Assembly: GCF_001691565.1 (NCBI RefSeq)
Contig: NZ_MAYO01000003.1
Span: 1,526,766 to 1,590,765, forward strand
Origin: Microbacterium oleivorans
GTDB taxonomy: Bacteria; Actinomycetota; Actinomycetes; Actinomycetales; Microbacteriaceae
DNA length: 64,000 nucleotides
Direction of reading: 5' to 3'
Position 1 is the first letter of the stretch, and each line of letters begins with the position of its first letter. This document shows positions 34,108 to 42,443 of the stretch, in pieces. Under the pieces are notes generated by a model. It saw only the letters and a program-made list of their open reading frames with translations. It was not told the DNA's origin and ran no database searches. The position numbers were made by a program, and so were the translations under genes.

Positions 34108-34689
34108 ATGGCCAGATGGGCACCGGACACCCGGGAACGACTGCGAGCGGCGGCGCTCTCGCTCTTCGAGGAGCGCGGTTACGCGGCGACCACCGTGCCC
34201 GACATCGTCGACCGGGCCGGTGTGACGCGTCGCACGTTCTTCCGCCACTTCAGCGACAAGCGCGAGGTCTTCTTCGACGACGACGAGATCCCGCAGCGCG
34301 CGACCCGCATGATCGCCGAGGCGACGCGGGACGCGCAGCCGATGCAGGTAGTGATCGACGGTCTCCGGGTGCTGGCGCGCGAGCGCTTCGAGCCCCGGCG
34401 TGCCGAGATGCGCTTCGCCCGCCAGGTGATCGCGTCCGAGCCGGCGCTGCGCGAGCGGGACCTGCGCAAGCAGGCGGATCTGCGGGACGCCATCAGGGAG
34501 GGCTTCCGCCGTCGCGGCGAGGACGAGGCGACGGCGGCGGCGATCGCCGGAATCACGGTCGAAGCCCTGCAGTCCGCCCTGGACGCCTGGGCATCCGAGC
34601 CGGCGGGCGCCCCGCTGACCGATCATCTCGACGAGGTGCTCCACCGGATGCGGATGCTGCTGCAGTCTTCCGAGAGCACACGAGGGTGA
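34108..34689 (+). CDS. TetR family transcriptional regulator
   Basis: Repressor of 193 residues with the TetR N-terminal helix-turn-helix: RERLRAAALSLFEERGYAA, then TVPDIVDRAGVTRRTFFRHF (recognition) and FSDKREVFF. The C-terminal ligand domain is all-helical and arginine-rich. It is divergent from an MDR oxidoreductase gene, a usual arrangement for sensing a toxic or metabolic small molecule. The start ATG 34108 follows TATGCT by 6 nt, suggesting leaderless expression. Two tandem palindromes in the 81-bp gap are its probable operators. Confidence 0.9.
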   Translation: MARWAPDTRERLRAAALSLFEERGYAATTVPDIVDRAGVTRRTFFRHFSDKREVFFDDDEIPQRATRMIAEATRDAQPMQVVIDGLRVLARERFEPRRAEMRFARQVIASEPALRERDLRKQADLRDAIREGFRRRGEDEATAAAIAGITVEALQSALDAWASEPAGAPLTDHLDEVLHRMRMLLQSSESTRG

Positions 34690-34693
34690 TGCC

Positions 34694-34866
34694 GTGAGCA
34701 TCGTCATCCCGCTCGCCCTGGATGCCGATCCGGACCTGCGCGACGCGATCGCGGTGCGGGTGGTCGCCGAGATCGAGCGGCCGGTGTTCGACCTCGAACC
34801 GAATGCCGCCGCACCCTCGCTGCTGGGGCTCGACCTGCTGCGCCGGCTGGTGGGGCTACCTCGCCT
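34694..34866 (+). pseudogene. Short ORF after tetR, possibly frameshifted
   Basis: From GTG 34694 the frame reads VSIVIPLALDADPDLRDAI... with convincing coding composition up to about position 34853 (LLGLDLLRRLVG). After GGGG at 34853-34856 the frame loses coding character and runs into the antisense of the next gene. One G fewer there would give a natural end, GYLA-stop at 34866. So the product is either a 57-residue protein with a frameshift in this copy, or no gene. No family is recognised. It follows tetR by 4 bp. Confidence 0.3.
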
Positions 34867-34871
34867 GAGCT

Positions 34872-35021
34872 CTACCCCACGCGGGAGCGACGGTCGGCGG
34901 CATCCTCGCTTCCGTGGCGCGCGGCGAGCCGCACGATCCAGTAGATCCCCCAGACGATCAGCGCGATCATCAGGACCACTCCCAGGAGGATCAGGAGATG
35001 CCAGCCGACGAGTCCACCCAT
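34872..35021 (-). CDS. Small membrane protein, 49 residues
   Basis: One long hydrophobic stretch (residues about 4-32, starting GGLVGWHLLILLGVVLMIAL) followed by a basic tail with RLAARHGSEDAADRRSRVG. It fits the single-helix plus charged tail pattern of actinobacterial short membrane proteins, though nothing is known of its function. ATG 35021 to TAG 34872. It is antisense to the tail of the possible + strand ORF and cannot be a by-product of it, as its hydrophobic pattern is coherent. Confidence 0.6.
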   Translation of the reverse strand: MGGLVGWHLLILLGVVLMIALIVWGIYWIVRLAARHGSEDAADRRSRVG

Positions 35022-35065
35022 GCGGCCACCCTCCCACACGTCGCAGCTATGCGCACGATCGACCT

Positions 35066-35094
35066 TTGACGCGACACGCCCGGGCCGCTAACGT
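35066..35094 (+). promoter_or_regulatory. Promoter of the leader ORF/rtcB unit
   Basis: TTGACG (35066-35071) and TAACGT (35089-35094) with a 17-bp spacer form a good sigma-70-type promoter. Transcription should start near 35101, leaving about 38 nt before the 29-codon ORF. Confidence 0.65.
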
Positions 35095-35138
35095 GGCAGG
35101 GCTGTGCCGACCGGCGCGGCGATACCCCGGAGGATGCC

Positions 35139-35228
35139 ATGACCACGCAACGGCGTGATCTGCTGCAGCGGAATGAGACCCAGGTCCCGTTCCGCTACCA
35201 GCCGTACCCTCCGGCGCGCGCCGTCTGA
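35139..35228 (+). CDS. 29-residue leader-like ORF upstream of rtcB
   Basis: ATG 35139 to TGA 35226, product MTTQRRDLLQRNETQ followed by a proline- and tyrosine-rich end (PFRYQPYPPARAV). A good Shine-Dalgarno GGAGG sits 6 nt before the ATG and a promoter lies at 35066-35094. A hairpin with a 9-bp stem begins 14 nt after the stop, before rtcB. The arrangement resembles a leader peptide with attenuator, or an independent short protein gene with its own terminator. No known family is recognised. Confidence 0.5.
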   Translation: MTTQRRDLLQRNETQVPFRYQPYPPARAV

Positions 35229-35242
35229 CGCCATCACCGTCC

Positions 35243-35273
35243 GACGCCCCGCACCGCACAGGTCCGGGGCGTC
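35243..35273 (+). terminator. Terminator-like hairpin between the short ORF and rtcB
   Basis: GACGCCCCG (35243-35251) pairs perfectly with CGGGGCGTC (35265-35273) around a 13-nt loop, followed by TTCTCGTGTT. It starts 15 nt after the short ORF and ends 59 nt before rtcB, so it could terminate the message or be part of regulated read-through. Confidence 0.55.
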
Positions 35274-35332
35274 TTCTCGTGTGTTCCTCTCCGCACGAAG
35301 GCCTCCCGGGCCCTCCACGAAGGAAAGGAACC

Positions 35333-36502
35333 ATGGAGAAGCTCTCGAACAGGCTGATGTCGTGGGCGAGCATCATCGACGAGAAGACCGTCGAGCAGGC
35401 TCGCACCTCGTCACGGATGCCGTTCATCCACCCGCACCTGGCACTCATGCCGGATGCGCACCTCGGCAAGGGGGCGACCGTCGGATCGGTCATCCCTACG
35501 CTGGGCGCCATCATGCCGGCTGCCGTCGGCGTCGACATCGGATGCGGCATGATCGCCGTCCGGACGCAGTTCACCAAGGCGCAGCTCGTCTCTCGTGACC
35601 TGACGACGCTCCGGCAGCAGATCGAGCGGGCGGTCCCGCTGTCGGCGGGCCATGACAACCGGACCATCGTCCTGACCGCTGAGCCGCGCATCGCCGAGCT
35701 GGAGGAGCTCGCGGCCAAGAACGACTTCGACCCGGCGTCGTACGCGGGTCACTGGCGGAACCAGCTCGGCTCGCTCGGGTCGGGCAACCACTTCATCGAG
35801 ATCTCGGTCGACGAGGCCGACGCGGTCTGGATGTTCCTCCACTCCGGTTCGCGGGGCGTGGGCAACAAGATCGCCACCCACCACATCGGCGTGGCGCAGC
35901 GGCTCGCGACGCAGTGGTGGATCGACCTGCCCGATCGGGACCTCGCCTACCTGGCGGAGGGCACGGACGAGTTCTGGGCGTACATCCGGCAGCTGAGGTG
36001 GGCGCAGCACTTCGCGCTGCTGAACCGTGAGGAGATGATGGACCGGGTCGCCCGGCAGCTGTCCGAGACGATGGGCGAGGACGTGATCGAGCAGGAGCGG
36101 ATCAACTGTCACCACAACTTCACCGAGCGCGAGAAGCACTTCGGCAAGGAGGTGTGGGTGTCGAGGAAGGGCGCCATCCAGGCGGACAAGGGGCGGCCCG
36201 GTCTCATCCCGGGATCGATGGGCACGGCGTCGTACGTCGTCTCCGGACTCGGGAACCCGCTCTCGCTCAACTCCTCCCCGCACGGCGCTGGTCGCGAGTA
36301 CTCGCGGTCGGCGGCGCGGCGCACCTTCACGCACGAGCAGCTGCGGGAGGCCATGACGGGCATCGAGTTCCGGGACACGGACGCGTTCATCGACGAGATC
36401 CCGCAGGCCTACAAGCCGATCGACCGGGTGATGGCCGACGCCGGTGACCTCGTCGAGATCCGGCACACGCTCCGGCAGCTCGTGAACGTGAAGGGCGACT
36501 AG
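35333..36502 (+). CDS. rtcB: RtcB family RNA-splicing ligase
   Basis: GTP- and Mn2+-dependent RNA ligase of 389 residues joining 2',3'-cyclic phosphate or 3'-phosphate ends to 5'-OH ends. VGVDIGCGMIAV carries the metal-binding Cys; GSGNHFIE, LHSGSRGVGN and GSMGTASYVVSGLG bind metal and GTP; the histidine to be guanylylated lies in SPHGAGREYSR. The length is close to the family. ATG 35333 is preceded by AAGGAAAGGA with 5-nt spacing. No rtcA or rtcR gene is adjacent. RtcB commonly serves RNA repair after stress. Confidence 0.93.
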   Translation: MEKLSNRLMSWASIIDEKTVEQARTSSRMPFIHPHLALMPDAHLGKGATVGSVIPTLGAIMPAAVGVDIGCGMIAVRTQFTKAQLVSRDLTTLRQQIERAVPLSAGHDNRTIVLTAEPRIAELEELAAKNDFDPASYAGHWRNQLGSLGSGNHFIEISVDEADAVWMFLHSGSRGVGNKIATHHIGVAQRLATQWWIDLPDRDLAYLAEGTDEFWAYIRQLRWAQHFALLNREEMMDRVARQLSETMGEDVIEQERINCHHNFTEREKHFGKEVWVSRKGAIQADKGRPGLIPGSMGTASYVVSGLGNPLSLNSSPHGAGREYSRSAARRTFTHEQLREAMTGIEFRDTDAFIDEIPQAYKPIDRVMADAGDLVEIRHTLRQLVNVKGD

Positions 36503-36518
36503 ACGCGGACGGCGGCCC

Positions 36519-37349
36519 CTACATCTCCTCGTGGGTGTCGGGGTCGCCGTCCCACAGCCGGCCGCGCTCGAGCGCGGAGATCGCGGCGACCTCGTCGGCC
36601 GTGAGCGAGAACCCGAAGACGTCGGCGTTCTCGGCCTGGCGTGCGGGATCGGCGGACTTCGGGATCGGTGTGGTCCCCAGCTGCACGTGCCAGCGGAGCA
36701 CGACCTGGGTGGGCGTGACGCCGTGGGCAGCGGCGGCATCCGTCACCACCCGTTCACTGAGGAGCTCCGACCGCCGCGCGAGGGGGCTCCAGCTCTCGGT
36801 GCGGATGCCCTGCGAGGCGTGGAACGCGCGCAGGTGCGCCTGCGGGAAGTACGGGTGCAGCTCGACCTGGTTCACGGCGGGCACGACGCCGGTCGCCTCG
36901 ATGATGCGGGCGAGCATCGGCTCGGTGAAGTTCGAGACGCCGACCGATCCGACGCGCCCATCCTTCTGCAAGTCGACCATCGCGCGGTAGGTGTCGACGT
37001 ACTTGTCGACGCTCGGGTTGGGCCAATGGATGAGGTAGAGATCGATGCGGTCGAGTCCGAGGCGCTCGAGCGAGCCCTCGGCGCTGCGACGCGTCTCGTC
37101 GTACCCGTGGTCGCGTCCGGGCACCTTCGTCGTGACGATGAGCTCGTCGCGGATGCCGCTGCGTCGGACGGCCTCGCCGACCTCGCGCTCGTTCTCGTAG
37201 TTGACCGCCGAGTCGAGGAGCCGGTAGCCGCCCTCGATCGCCGTGACGATCGCCTGCGTCCCCTCCTCGCCCCGCAAGTTGTACGTGCCGAGACCGAGCT
37301 GCGGGAACGCGGTGCCGTCGTTGAGGGAGACCGTGGGGATGCTGACCAT
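36519..37349 (-). CDS. Aldo/keto reductase
   Basis: NADPH-dependent (alpha/beta)8-barrel reductase of 276 residues, AKR family 5-like. The catalytic tetrad can be seen: Asp in LLDSAVNYENEREVG with Tyr, Lys in TTKVPG and His in LIHWP. PKSADPARQAENADVFGF is the cofactor loop (AKR signature IPKS). The start ATG 37349 gives MVSIPTVSLNDG, the usual beginning of 2,5-diketo-gluconate-reductase-like members. The substrate is unknown. The gene is divergent from the sensor kinase gene. Confidence 0.9.
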   Translation of the reverse strand: MVSIPTVSLNDGTAFPQLGLGTYNLRGEEGTQAIVTAIEGGYRLLDSAVNYENEREVGEAVRRSGIRDELIVTTKVPGRDHGYDETRRSAEGSLERLGLDRIDLYLIHWPNPSVDKYVDTYRAMVDLQKDGRVGSVGVSNFTEPMLARIIEATGVVPAVNQVELHPYFPQAHLRAFHASQGIRTESWSPLARRSELLSERVVTDAAAAHGVTPTQVVLRWHVQLGTTPIPKSADPARQAENADVFGFSLTADEVAAISALERGRLWDGDPDTHEEM

Positions 37350-37452
37350 CCCGCCACCGTACGCCCGATCCCGGCCTCTGGGGGATAACCCGAAACGAGG
37401 TCTCCGGTCGGCCCCGATGTGAGGGGCGGACCCCGCCCCTAGCGTGGGTGAC

Positions 37453-38724
37453 ATGACTTCCGACACCTCCTCGCCGCCCCGACGGCTGCGGCCGCTGCGG
37501 CGCCTCGGCGCGCTCGCGCAGCTCGCCGCCGTCGCCCTGGTGGGCATCGGCATCCTGACCACCGTCCTCACCCTCTTCGGCACCGGTGTCGGACTCGCCC
37601 TCGTCTTCGGCATCGGCATCCCCCTGATGATCGCCTCCGTCTACCTCGTGTGGGCCGGCGCCTGGCTCGAGCACGAGCGCGCCGAGGGACTGTACGGGCA
37701 CGGAATCCCGCCGCTGACGATCCGCACGAGCGGCGAGCCGGGCTTCCGCGGATTCCTCCGCACACTGTGGCTCCAGTTCATCGACGGGGCGATGTGGCGC
37801 GGCATCGGCAGCTTCGCGATCGCCGCCGTGCTCGGCTGGATCGTCATCGGCGCCACGTCCGCCGTCGTCACCGGGATCGGCCTCGCCGTCTCGCCTCTCG
37901 GCGGCGCCGCAGGCGGGCGGGTACCGGTTCTCGGCATCCCGGTCACGGGCGGCTGGGCGGTTGCCGGCGGCATCCTCGCGGTCCTCGTGAGCCTCGGCAT
38001 CCTGTTCGGCATCTCGCTCCTCGACGACCTGCTCACCCGGTCGATCCTCGTCCCGTCGCGCGAGGCCGTCCTCGCCGAGCAGGCGCGTGCCGCCGGCGCG
38101 CAGCGGGCCGGCGCGGTGCGGGCCAGCGAGGTCGAGCGCACCCGCATCGAACGCGACCTGCACGACGGCGTCCAGCCGCGGCTCGTCTCGGTCGGCATGA
38201 CCTTGGGGCTCGCGCAGCAGAAGATCGACTCCGACCCGGTCGCCGCGAAGGAACTGATCGACGAGGCGCACACCTCGACGAAGGCCGCCATCACCGAGTT
38301 GCGGCAGCTGGCCCGCGGCATCCACGCCTCGGTCCTCGACGACCGGGGACTGGATGCCGCCCTCTCAGCCCTCGCGGCACGGTCCCACGTCCCCGTCGCC
38401 CTCGACGTCCGTCTCGACGAACGCTGCAGCGCGACGTCGGAGGCGGCGGTGTACTTCGTCATCGCCGAGTCGCTCACGAACGCCGCCAAACACGCCCGCG
38501 CCACCGAGGTGCGCGTCGTGGTCCGAGGCCGCGGTGACGCCGCTACCGGCCGCCTCATCTGGGCGCGCGTCGAGGACAACGGCATCGGCGGAGCCCGCGT
38601 GCTGCCCGGCGGCGGTCTCGACGGGATCATGAACCGGGTGCTCGCCGCCGGCGGCACCGCGACGCTCGACAGCCCGGCCGGCGGGCCGACCGCACTGGAG
38701 GTGACGGTCCCGTGCGCATCCTGA
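37453..38724 (+). CDS. Two-component sensor histidine kinase (HisKA_3/NarL-type)
   Basis: Membrane sensor kinase of 423 residues. About four hydrophobic segments occupy residues 20-190, with a sensor-type loop between pairs. The dimerisation and phospho-acceptor region is ERTRIERDLHDGVQPRLVS (His in DLHDG) and the ATPase domain shows EAAVYFVIAESLTNAAKHA and the G boxes DNGIGGARVLPGGGL. The N-terminal region resembles the putative sensor domain of actinobacterial kinases. I chose ATG 37453, 7 nt after TAGCGT (37440-37445), a leaderless start; an in-frame GTG lies at 37444. It overlaps the response regulator gene by 13 bp. Confidence 0.9.
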   Translation: MTSDTSSPPRRLRPLRRLGALAQLAAVALVGIGILTTVLTLFGTGVGLALVFGIGIPLMIASVYLVWAGAWLEHERAEGLYGHGIPPLTIRTSGEPGFRGFLRTLWLQFIDGAMWRGIGSFAIAAVLGWIVIGATSAVVTGIGLAVSPLGGAAGGRVPVLGIPVTGGWAVAGGILAVLVSLGILFGISLLDDLLTRSILVPSREAVLAEQARAAGAQRAGAVRASEVERTRIERDLHDGVQPRLVSVGMTLGLAQQKIDSDPVAAKELIDEAHTSTKAAITELRQLARGIHASVLDDRGLDAALSALAARSHVPVALDVRLDERCSATSEAAVYFVIAESLTNAAKHARATEVRVVVRGRGDAATGRLIWARVEDNGIGGARVLPGGGLDGIMNRVLAAGGTATLDSPAGGPTALEVTVPCAS

Positions 38725-39404
38725 TCTGCGAGGACTCGACGCTCCTGCGCGAGGGCCTGGTCCGCGTGCTCGAGGACGCCGGTCACACCGTGGTCGCCGC
38801 CCTCCCCCACGCCGACGGCATCGTCGAGACGGTCACCGAGACGGCGCCGGAGCTCTGCGTCCTCGACGTCCGACTGCCGCCGACGTTCACCGACGAGGGC
38901 ATCCGGGCCGCGCTGACGCTGCGGGCGCAGCATCCCGCCCTCCCCGTGCTGGTGCTCAGTCAGTACGTCGAGGAGCGCTATGCGAGCGACCTCATCACCG
39001 GCCAGAACGCGGCCCTCGGATACCTGCTGAAGGATCGCGTGGCGGACGTGAGGGACTTCCTCGACTCGATCGATCGGATCGCCGCGGGCGCCACGGTCCT
39101 CGACCCCGAGGTCGTCGCCCAGCTGCTGACGCGCCGGGCACGGGACGAGCGGATGTCGCGCCTCACCGACCGGGAGCGCTCCGTCCTCGCGCTCATCGCC
39201 GAGGGGAAGAGCAACGCAGCGATCGCCGCCGCCCTCTTCGTCTCGGAGGCGAGCGTCGAGAAGTACATCACCTCGCTCTTCCAGAAGCTCGGCCTCGAAC
39301 AGGACGAGCACGGCAACCGACGGGTGCTCGCGGCACTCGTCCACCTCGAACACGGCACACCGCCCGCCACCGGGCATCCCGATCAGAACGGAACACTCCG
39401 ATGA
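38712..39404 (+). CDS. Two-component response regulator, NarL/LuxR family
   Basis: A 230-residue regulator. The receiver domain (about 1-120) has the phospho-acceptor Asp in LCVLDVRLPP, acidic residues in ICEDS and the conserved Lys in GYLLKDRV. The C-terminal LuxR-type helix-turn-helix reads LTDRERSVLALIAEGKSNAAIA and VEKYITSLFQKLGL. It is the cognate partner of the upstream kinase, overlapping its 3' end, and the downstream DUF4097-like gene overlaps this one by 4 bp, so all three are a unit. Confidence 0.93.
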   Translation: MRILICEDSTLLREGLVRVLEDAGHTVVAALPHADGIVETVTETAPELCVLDVRLPPTFTDEGIRAALTLRAQHPALPVLVLSQYVEERYASDLITGQNAALGYLLKDRVADVRDFLDSIDRIAAGATVLDPEVVAQLLTRRARDERMSRLTDRERSVLALIAEGKSNAAIAAALFVSEASVEKYITSLFQKLGLEQDEHGNRRVLAALVHLEHGTPPATGHPDQNGTLR

Positions 39405-40258
39405 GCATCGACCTCACTCCCCCGCCGACGGCTCCCGCCTCGCCGGAGCAGCAACCGCCGCGACAGCCCACCCGCTCGTCCGCCCAGATCGTGTCGATCA
39501 TCGCGATGAGCGTCGGCGGCCTGCTTCTCCTCGGCACGCTCGTCTCGGGCGTCGGCTCGATCGCCTGGGCGGCCACCGATCGCGGCGAGGGCGGCCGCAC
39601 GGCCGACGCGGCGGGAGTCACGGGCCTGTCGCTCGACGTCTCGGCCGGCCACCTCGTGGTCGAGTACGCCGACGTCGACGAGGCGATCCTCACCGTCGAC
39701 GGGAACCGCGACTGGACGCTCGAACGACGCGGCGAGACCCTCTCGCTCTCGAACTCGCGCCCGTGGTGGGCACTGCAGGTGGGCTTCGATCCTACGGAGA
39801 ACCGGGCCACGCTGACCCTCCCCGCGGTGATGGCGGACGAGAAGCTGGCTGCCGACTTCGACGTCGCCGCGGGATCGATCACGGCCGACGGGACGTACGG
39901 CCGCCTCGACGTCTCGGTCGGTGCGGGTGACGCCACCGTGACGGGCACCGCCGACGATGTGTCGGTCGATGTCAGCGCGGGCGATGCCGACGTCACGATC
40001 GACGGCGCGCAGCGCGCGAACCTGACGATCGGCGCGGGTCAGATCACTGCCGACCTCCGCGGCGACTCCCTCGACGCCGTCCGTGTGGACGTCAGCGCGG
40101 GCACCCTCCTGGCATCGCTCCCCGACGAGGCCTACCGCGTGACGTCCGACGTCTCCGTCGGGACGTTCGACAACCGCCTGCAGACCTCGACGAGCGCCAG
40201 CCGCACCATCGACGCCCAGGTCTCCGCCGGCACGGCCACCCTCCGCCCCGGCGAGTAG
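39401..40258 (+). CDS. DUF4097-like membrane-anchored beta-repeat protein
   Basis: A 285-residue protein: a proline-rich cytoplasmic N-terminus (residues 1-28), one membrane helix (about 29-58, VSIIAMSVGGLLLLGTLVSG) and a 215-residue extracytoplasmic domain with repeated short strands containing Asp-Val-Ser-(Ala/Val)-Gly, e.g. SLDVSAGHLVVEY, LDVSVGAGDATV, VSVDVSAGDADV and VRVDVSAGTLL. This is the right-handed beta-repeat pattern of the DUF4097/putative adhesin family. Encoded in one unit with a two-component system, it may act in envelope stress sensing or be the system's target. Function unknown. Confidence 0.8.
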   Translation: MSIDLTPPPTAPASPEQQPPRQPTRSSAQIVSIIAMSVGGLLLLGTLVSGVGSIAWAATDRGEGGRTADAAGVTGLSLDVSAGHLVVEYADVDEAILTVDGNRDWTLERRGETLSLSNSRPWWALQVGFDPTENRATLTLPAVMADEKLAADFDVAAGSITADGTYGRLDVSVGAGDATVTGTADDVSVDVSAGDADVTIDGAQRANLTIGAGQITADLRGDSLDAVRVDVSAGTLLASLPDEAYRVTSDVSVGTFDNRLQTSTSASRTIDAQVSAGTATLRPGE

Positions 40259-40271
40259 CCGTCACGCACCG

Positions 40272-40328
40272 CGAGCCGACGCGAAGTGCGCTCCCGAAAG
40301 CAGGGAGACAGCACTTCGCGTCGGCTCG
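40272..40328. terminator. Long bidirectional hairpin between convergent genes
   Basis: Perfect 18-bp inverted repeat (40272-40289 with 40311-40328; arm CGAGCCGACGCGAAGTGC) around a 21-nt loop that itself contains CTCCC/GGGAG. It ends the two-component unit on one strand and the zinc cluster on the other. The length and perfection of the stem exceed a normal terminator and suggest a dispersed repeat. Confidence 0.65.
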
Positions 40329-40344
40329 ACGACGTGCGGGGGTG

Positions 40345-41523
40345 TCAGCCGACGACGGCGATCTCGTTCGGGACGTGGTCGAGCTTGACGGTCTTCGCGA
40401 TCTCGTCGCTCGTCAGGTCGACGACCACGATCTCACTGTCGGCGGGGTCGGTCACGTACGCGAAGTCGCCCGCGACCTTTACCGACGGGTGCGGGTCCTG
40501 CCACTCGGCCGGGCCCTCCCACGGGTCGACGACGGACAGGGACGAGACGATCTCACCCGTGGCCGGGTCGATCGAGTGCAGCTTGCCGTCGGTCCCGATC
40601 AGGACCGCCTCGGCGTCCGGACCGCGGCCGACGCCGCGGTAGGTGTACTCGACACCCTTGGGCAGCGCGACCTTCTCGAGCGTGTTCGCCTCGGTGTCGA
40701 TCAGGGTGATGTTGCGCAGGAGGTACCCCTCGGCATCCGGATCGTCCTTGTAGTCCATGACCACCAGCGGGCTGTTCTCAGAGACGTAGGCGTTGCCCAT
40801 GCGGCCGTACTCGTCTGGCGAGGCGAGCTTCGTGATCTCGCCGTTCTTCACGACGAGGGCGCCGTTCTCGCAGCCGAACACGAGGGTCTCGCCCGTCGCG
40901 GTCCCCTCGCCGTGGACGCCGGGGCACTCGTCGTTCGACGCGATCTCGTTGCGGTCCTGGTCGAGGACGCGGATGCCGGTGCGCCCCGACTCGTCGCCGA
41001 CGGTCGTCAGCAGGGTGCCGTCCTCCAGCTCGACCGAGACGCCGTGGTGCGCCGTGACGCCGGGGATGACCTCGGCCTTCGGGAGCGCATCGCTCGTCTT
41101 CGCCAGTTCGGCGGAGTCGAAGATCGTCGTGTCGCTCGTCGCGTCGTCGTACAGCACCGTCTTCCCGGCGTGCGAGACGACGTGACCCGCGGTGTCCGCG
41201 GGGACGACCAGGTCGGTCAGCTCGGGCTGCTGAACGTCCAGCAGCTGGAAGCCCTTCGACGTGGTCACCATGACGTGGCGGCCGTCGCCGGCCGAGTTCA
41301 GCCGGATGAAGTCCTCGGAGTCGAACTCGCCGAGGTTCTCATAATCGTCACCGCCGAGGACGAGCACGCCGCCCTCGTAGGCGACCGCGACGCGCGGTCC
41401 GGCCGGTGCGGTCTGCGCGGCGCTGCCGGCGGGGTCGGATGCCGGCTGCTCGGCGGACGCGCAGCCCGCGAGTATCAGGGCAGCGCCGCCCGCCAGGGCG
41501 GCGAACTGCAGGGTCTTCTTCAT
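40345..41523 (-). CDS. aztD: AztD-like zinc metallochaperone lipoprotein (copy 2)
   Basis: Lipoprotein of 392 residues predicted to be a seven-bladed beta-propeller. Signal and lipobox: AALAGGAALILAGCAS (Cys near residue 21). The AztD-type stretch DECPGVHGEGTATGETLVFGC, plus repeated short blades such as GGVLVLGG and SEIVVVDL, supports the family, which hands zinc to the substrate-binding protein AztC. Histidines that may bind zinc are in VTAHHGVSV and DPHPSV. ATG 41523 has the Shine-Dalgarno AAAGGA 6 nt upstream. It ends the azt operon. A second AztD-like protein is encoded two genes upstream. Confidence 0.82.
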   Translation of the reverse strand: MKKTLQFAALAGGAALILAGCASAEQPASDPAGSAAQTAPAGPRVAVAYEGGVLVLGGDDYENLGEFDSEDFIRLNSAGDGRHVMVTTSKGFQLLDVQQPELTDLVVPADTAGHVVSHAGKTVLYDDATSDTTIFDSAELAKTSDALPKAEVIPGVTAHHGVSVELEDGTLLTTVGDESGRTGIRVLDQDRNEIASNDECPGVHGEGTATGETLVFGCENGALVVKNGEITKLASPDEYGRMGNAYVSENSPLVVMDYKDDPDAEGYLLRNITLIDTEANTLEKVALPKGVEYTYRGVGRGPDAEAVLIGTDGKLHSIDPATGEIVSSLSVVDPWEGPAEWQDPHPSVKVAGDFAYVTDPADSEIVVVDLTSDEIAKTVKLDHVPNEIAVVG

Positions 41524-41546
41524 GGGTTTCCTTTCCAGGGAATGCC

Positions 41547-42443
41547 TCATGGGGTGAGGCCGTCGGCGATGCTCTGCAGGTTGCGTCGCATCATGTCGAG
41601 GTAGGTGCCGCCCGGCGAGCCCTCCGGGGCGAGCGATTCGGTGAACAGCGAGACGACGTCGACGTCGCGGCCGGCTTCGTCGGCGAGAACCCGCATGAGC
41701 CGGTCGGGCTGCGAGGAGTCGGCGAAGATCGTCGTCACGCCGGCCTCGTCGATCGCGTCGACGAGGCTCTGCAGGTCCGACGCGCTGGGAGCGGCGAGGG
41801 TCGTTCCGCCGGGGATCGCCGCGCCCAGGACCCGCACGTCGTAGCGCCGGGCGAGGTAGCCGAAGACGTGGTGGTTCGTGACGAGCGCGCGATGCTCGGC
41901 GGGGATCGCGCCGAGGGTGTCGGCCATCTCGGCATCCAGCGTCTTCAGCTCGTCGAGGTACGTCGCGGCCGCGTCGTCGACGACGGATGCCTCGACCCCG
42001 TCGATGCGTGCGAGCTGCGGCGCGAGCGCCTCGACGACGCGGGCGGTCTGCGTGGGATCGGTCCAGAAGTGGGGGTCGACGGCATCCGAGTCGGCGTAGT
42101 CGAGCGGCTCGATGTGCTCCCCCGCCACGAACGACGGGACGCCGTCGGCGATCGCCGCGTCGACGTGGTTCTGCACGCCCTCTTCAAGCCCGAGCCCGTT
42201 GGAGACGAGGAGATCGGCGGTGCGCATCCGCGCGGCTTCGCGTGCGGACAGCTCGAACGAGTGGGGGTCGCTACCGCGCGGCATGAGGGTGACCACGTCG
42301 ACCTCGTCGCCGACGAGATTCGCGGTGATGTCGCCGAGCAGGTCCGTCGTCACGACGACGGTCGGGCGGTCGGGTCCCGCGGCTGCGCACCCGGCGAGCG
42401 CGGCGACGGCGGCGACCACGACCGCCGCGAGCGCGCGCCTCAT
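41547..42443 (-). CDS. aztC: Zinc ABC transporter substrate-binding lipoprotein (AztC-like)
   Basis: Cluster A-I metal-binding lipoprotein of 298 residues. Lipobox VAALAGCAA near the N-terminus. Putative zinc ligands: His in PRGSDPHSFE, His in VDPHFWTDP and NHHVFGYLARRYDV, and Asp in TTIFADSSQPD; this His-His-His-Asp set is typical of ZnuA/AztC. The long His-rich loop of ZnuA is missing, as expected for AztC. The ATG at 42443 overlaps the stop of the first AztD-like gene by 4 bp. It works with AztA (ATPase) and AztB (permease). Confidence 0.9.
   Translation of the reverse strand: MRRALAAVVVAAVAALAGCAAAGPDRPTVVVTTDLLGDITANLVGDEVDVVTLMPRGSDPHSFELSAREAARMRTADLLVSNGLGLEEGVQNHVDAAIADGVPSFVAGEHIEPLDYADSDAVDPHFWTDPTQTARVVEALAPQLARIDGVEASVVDDAAATYLDELKTLDAEMADTLGAIPAEHRALVTNHHVFGYLARRYDVRVLGAAIPGGTTLAAPSASDLQSLVDAIDEAGVTTIFADSSQPDRLMRVLADEAGRDVDVVSLFTESLAPEGSPGGTYLDMMRRNLQSIADGLTP

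Noticed and set aside
40272..40328. CRISPR repeat
   Set aside because: Only one hairpin copy occurs here; there is no array of spacers and no cas gene in the window.
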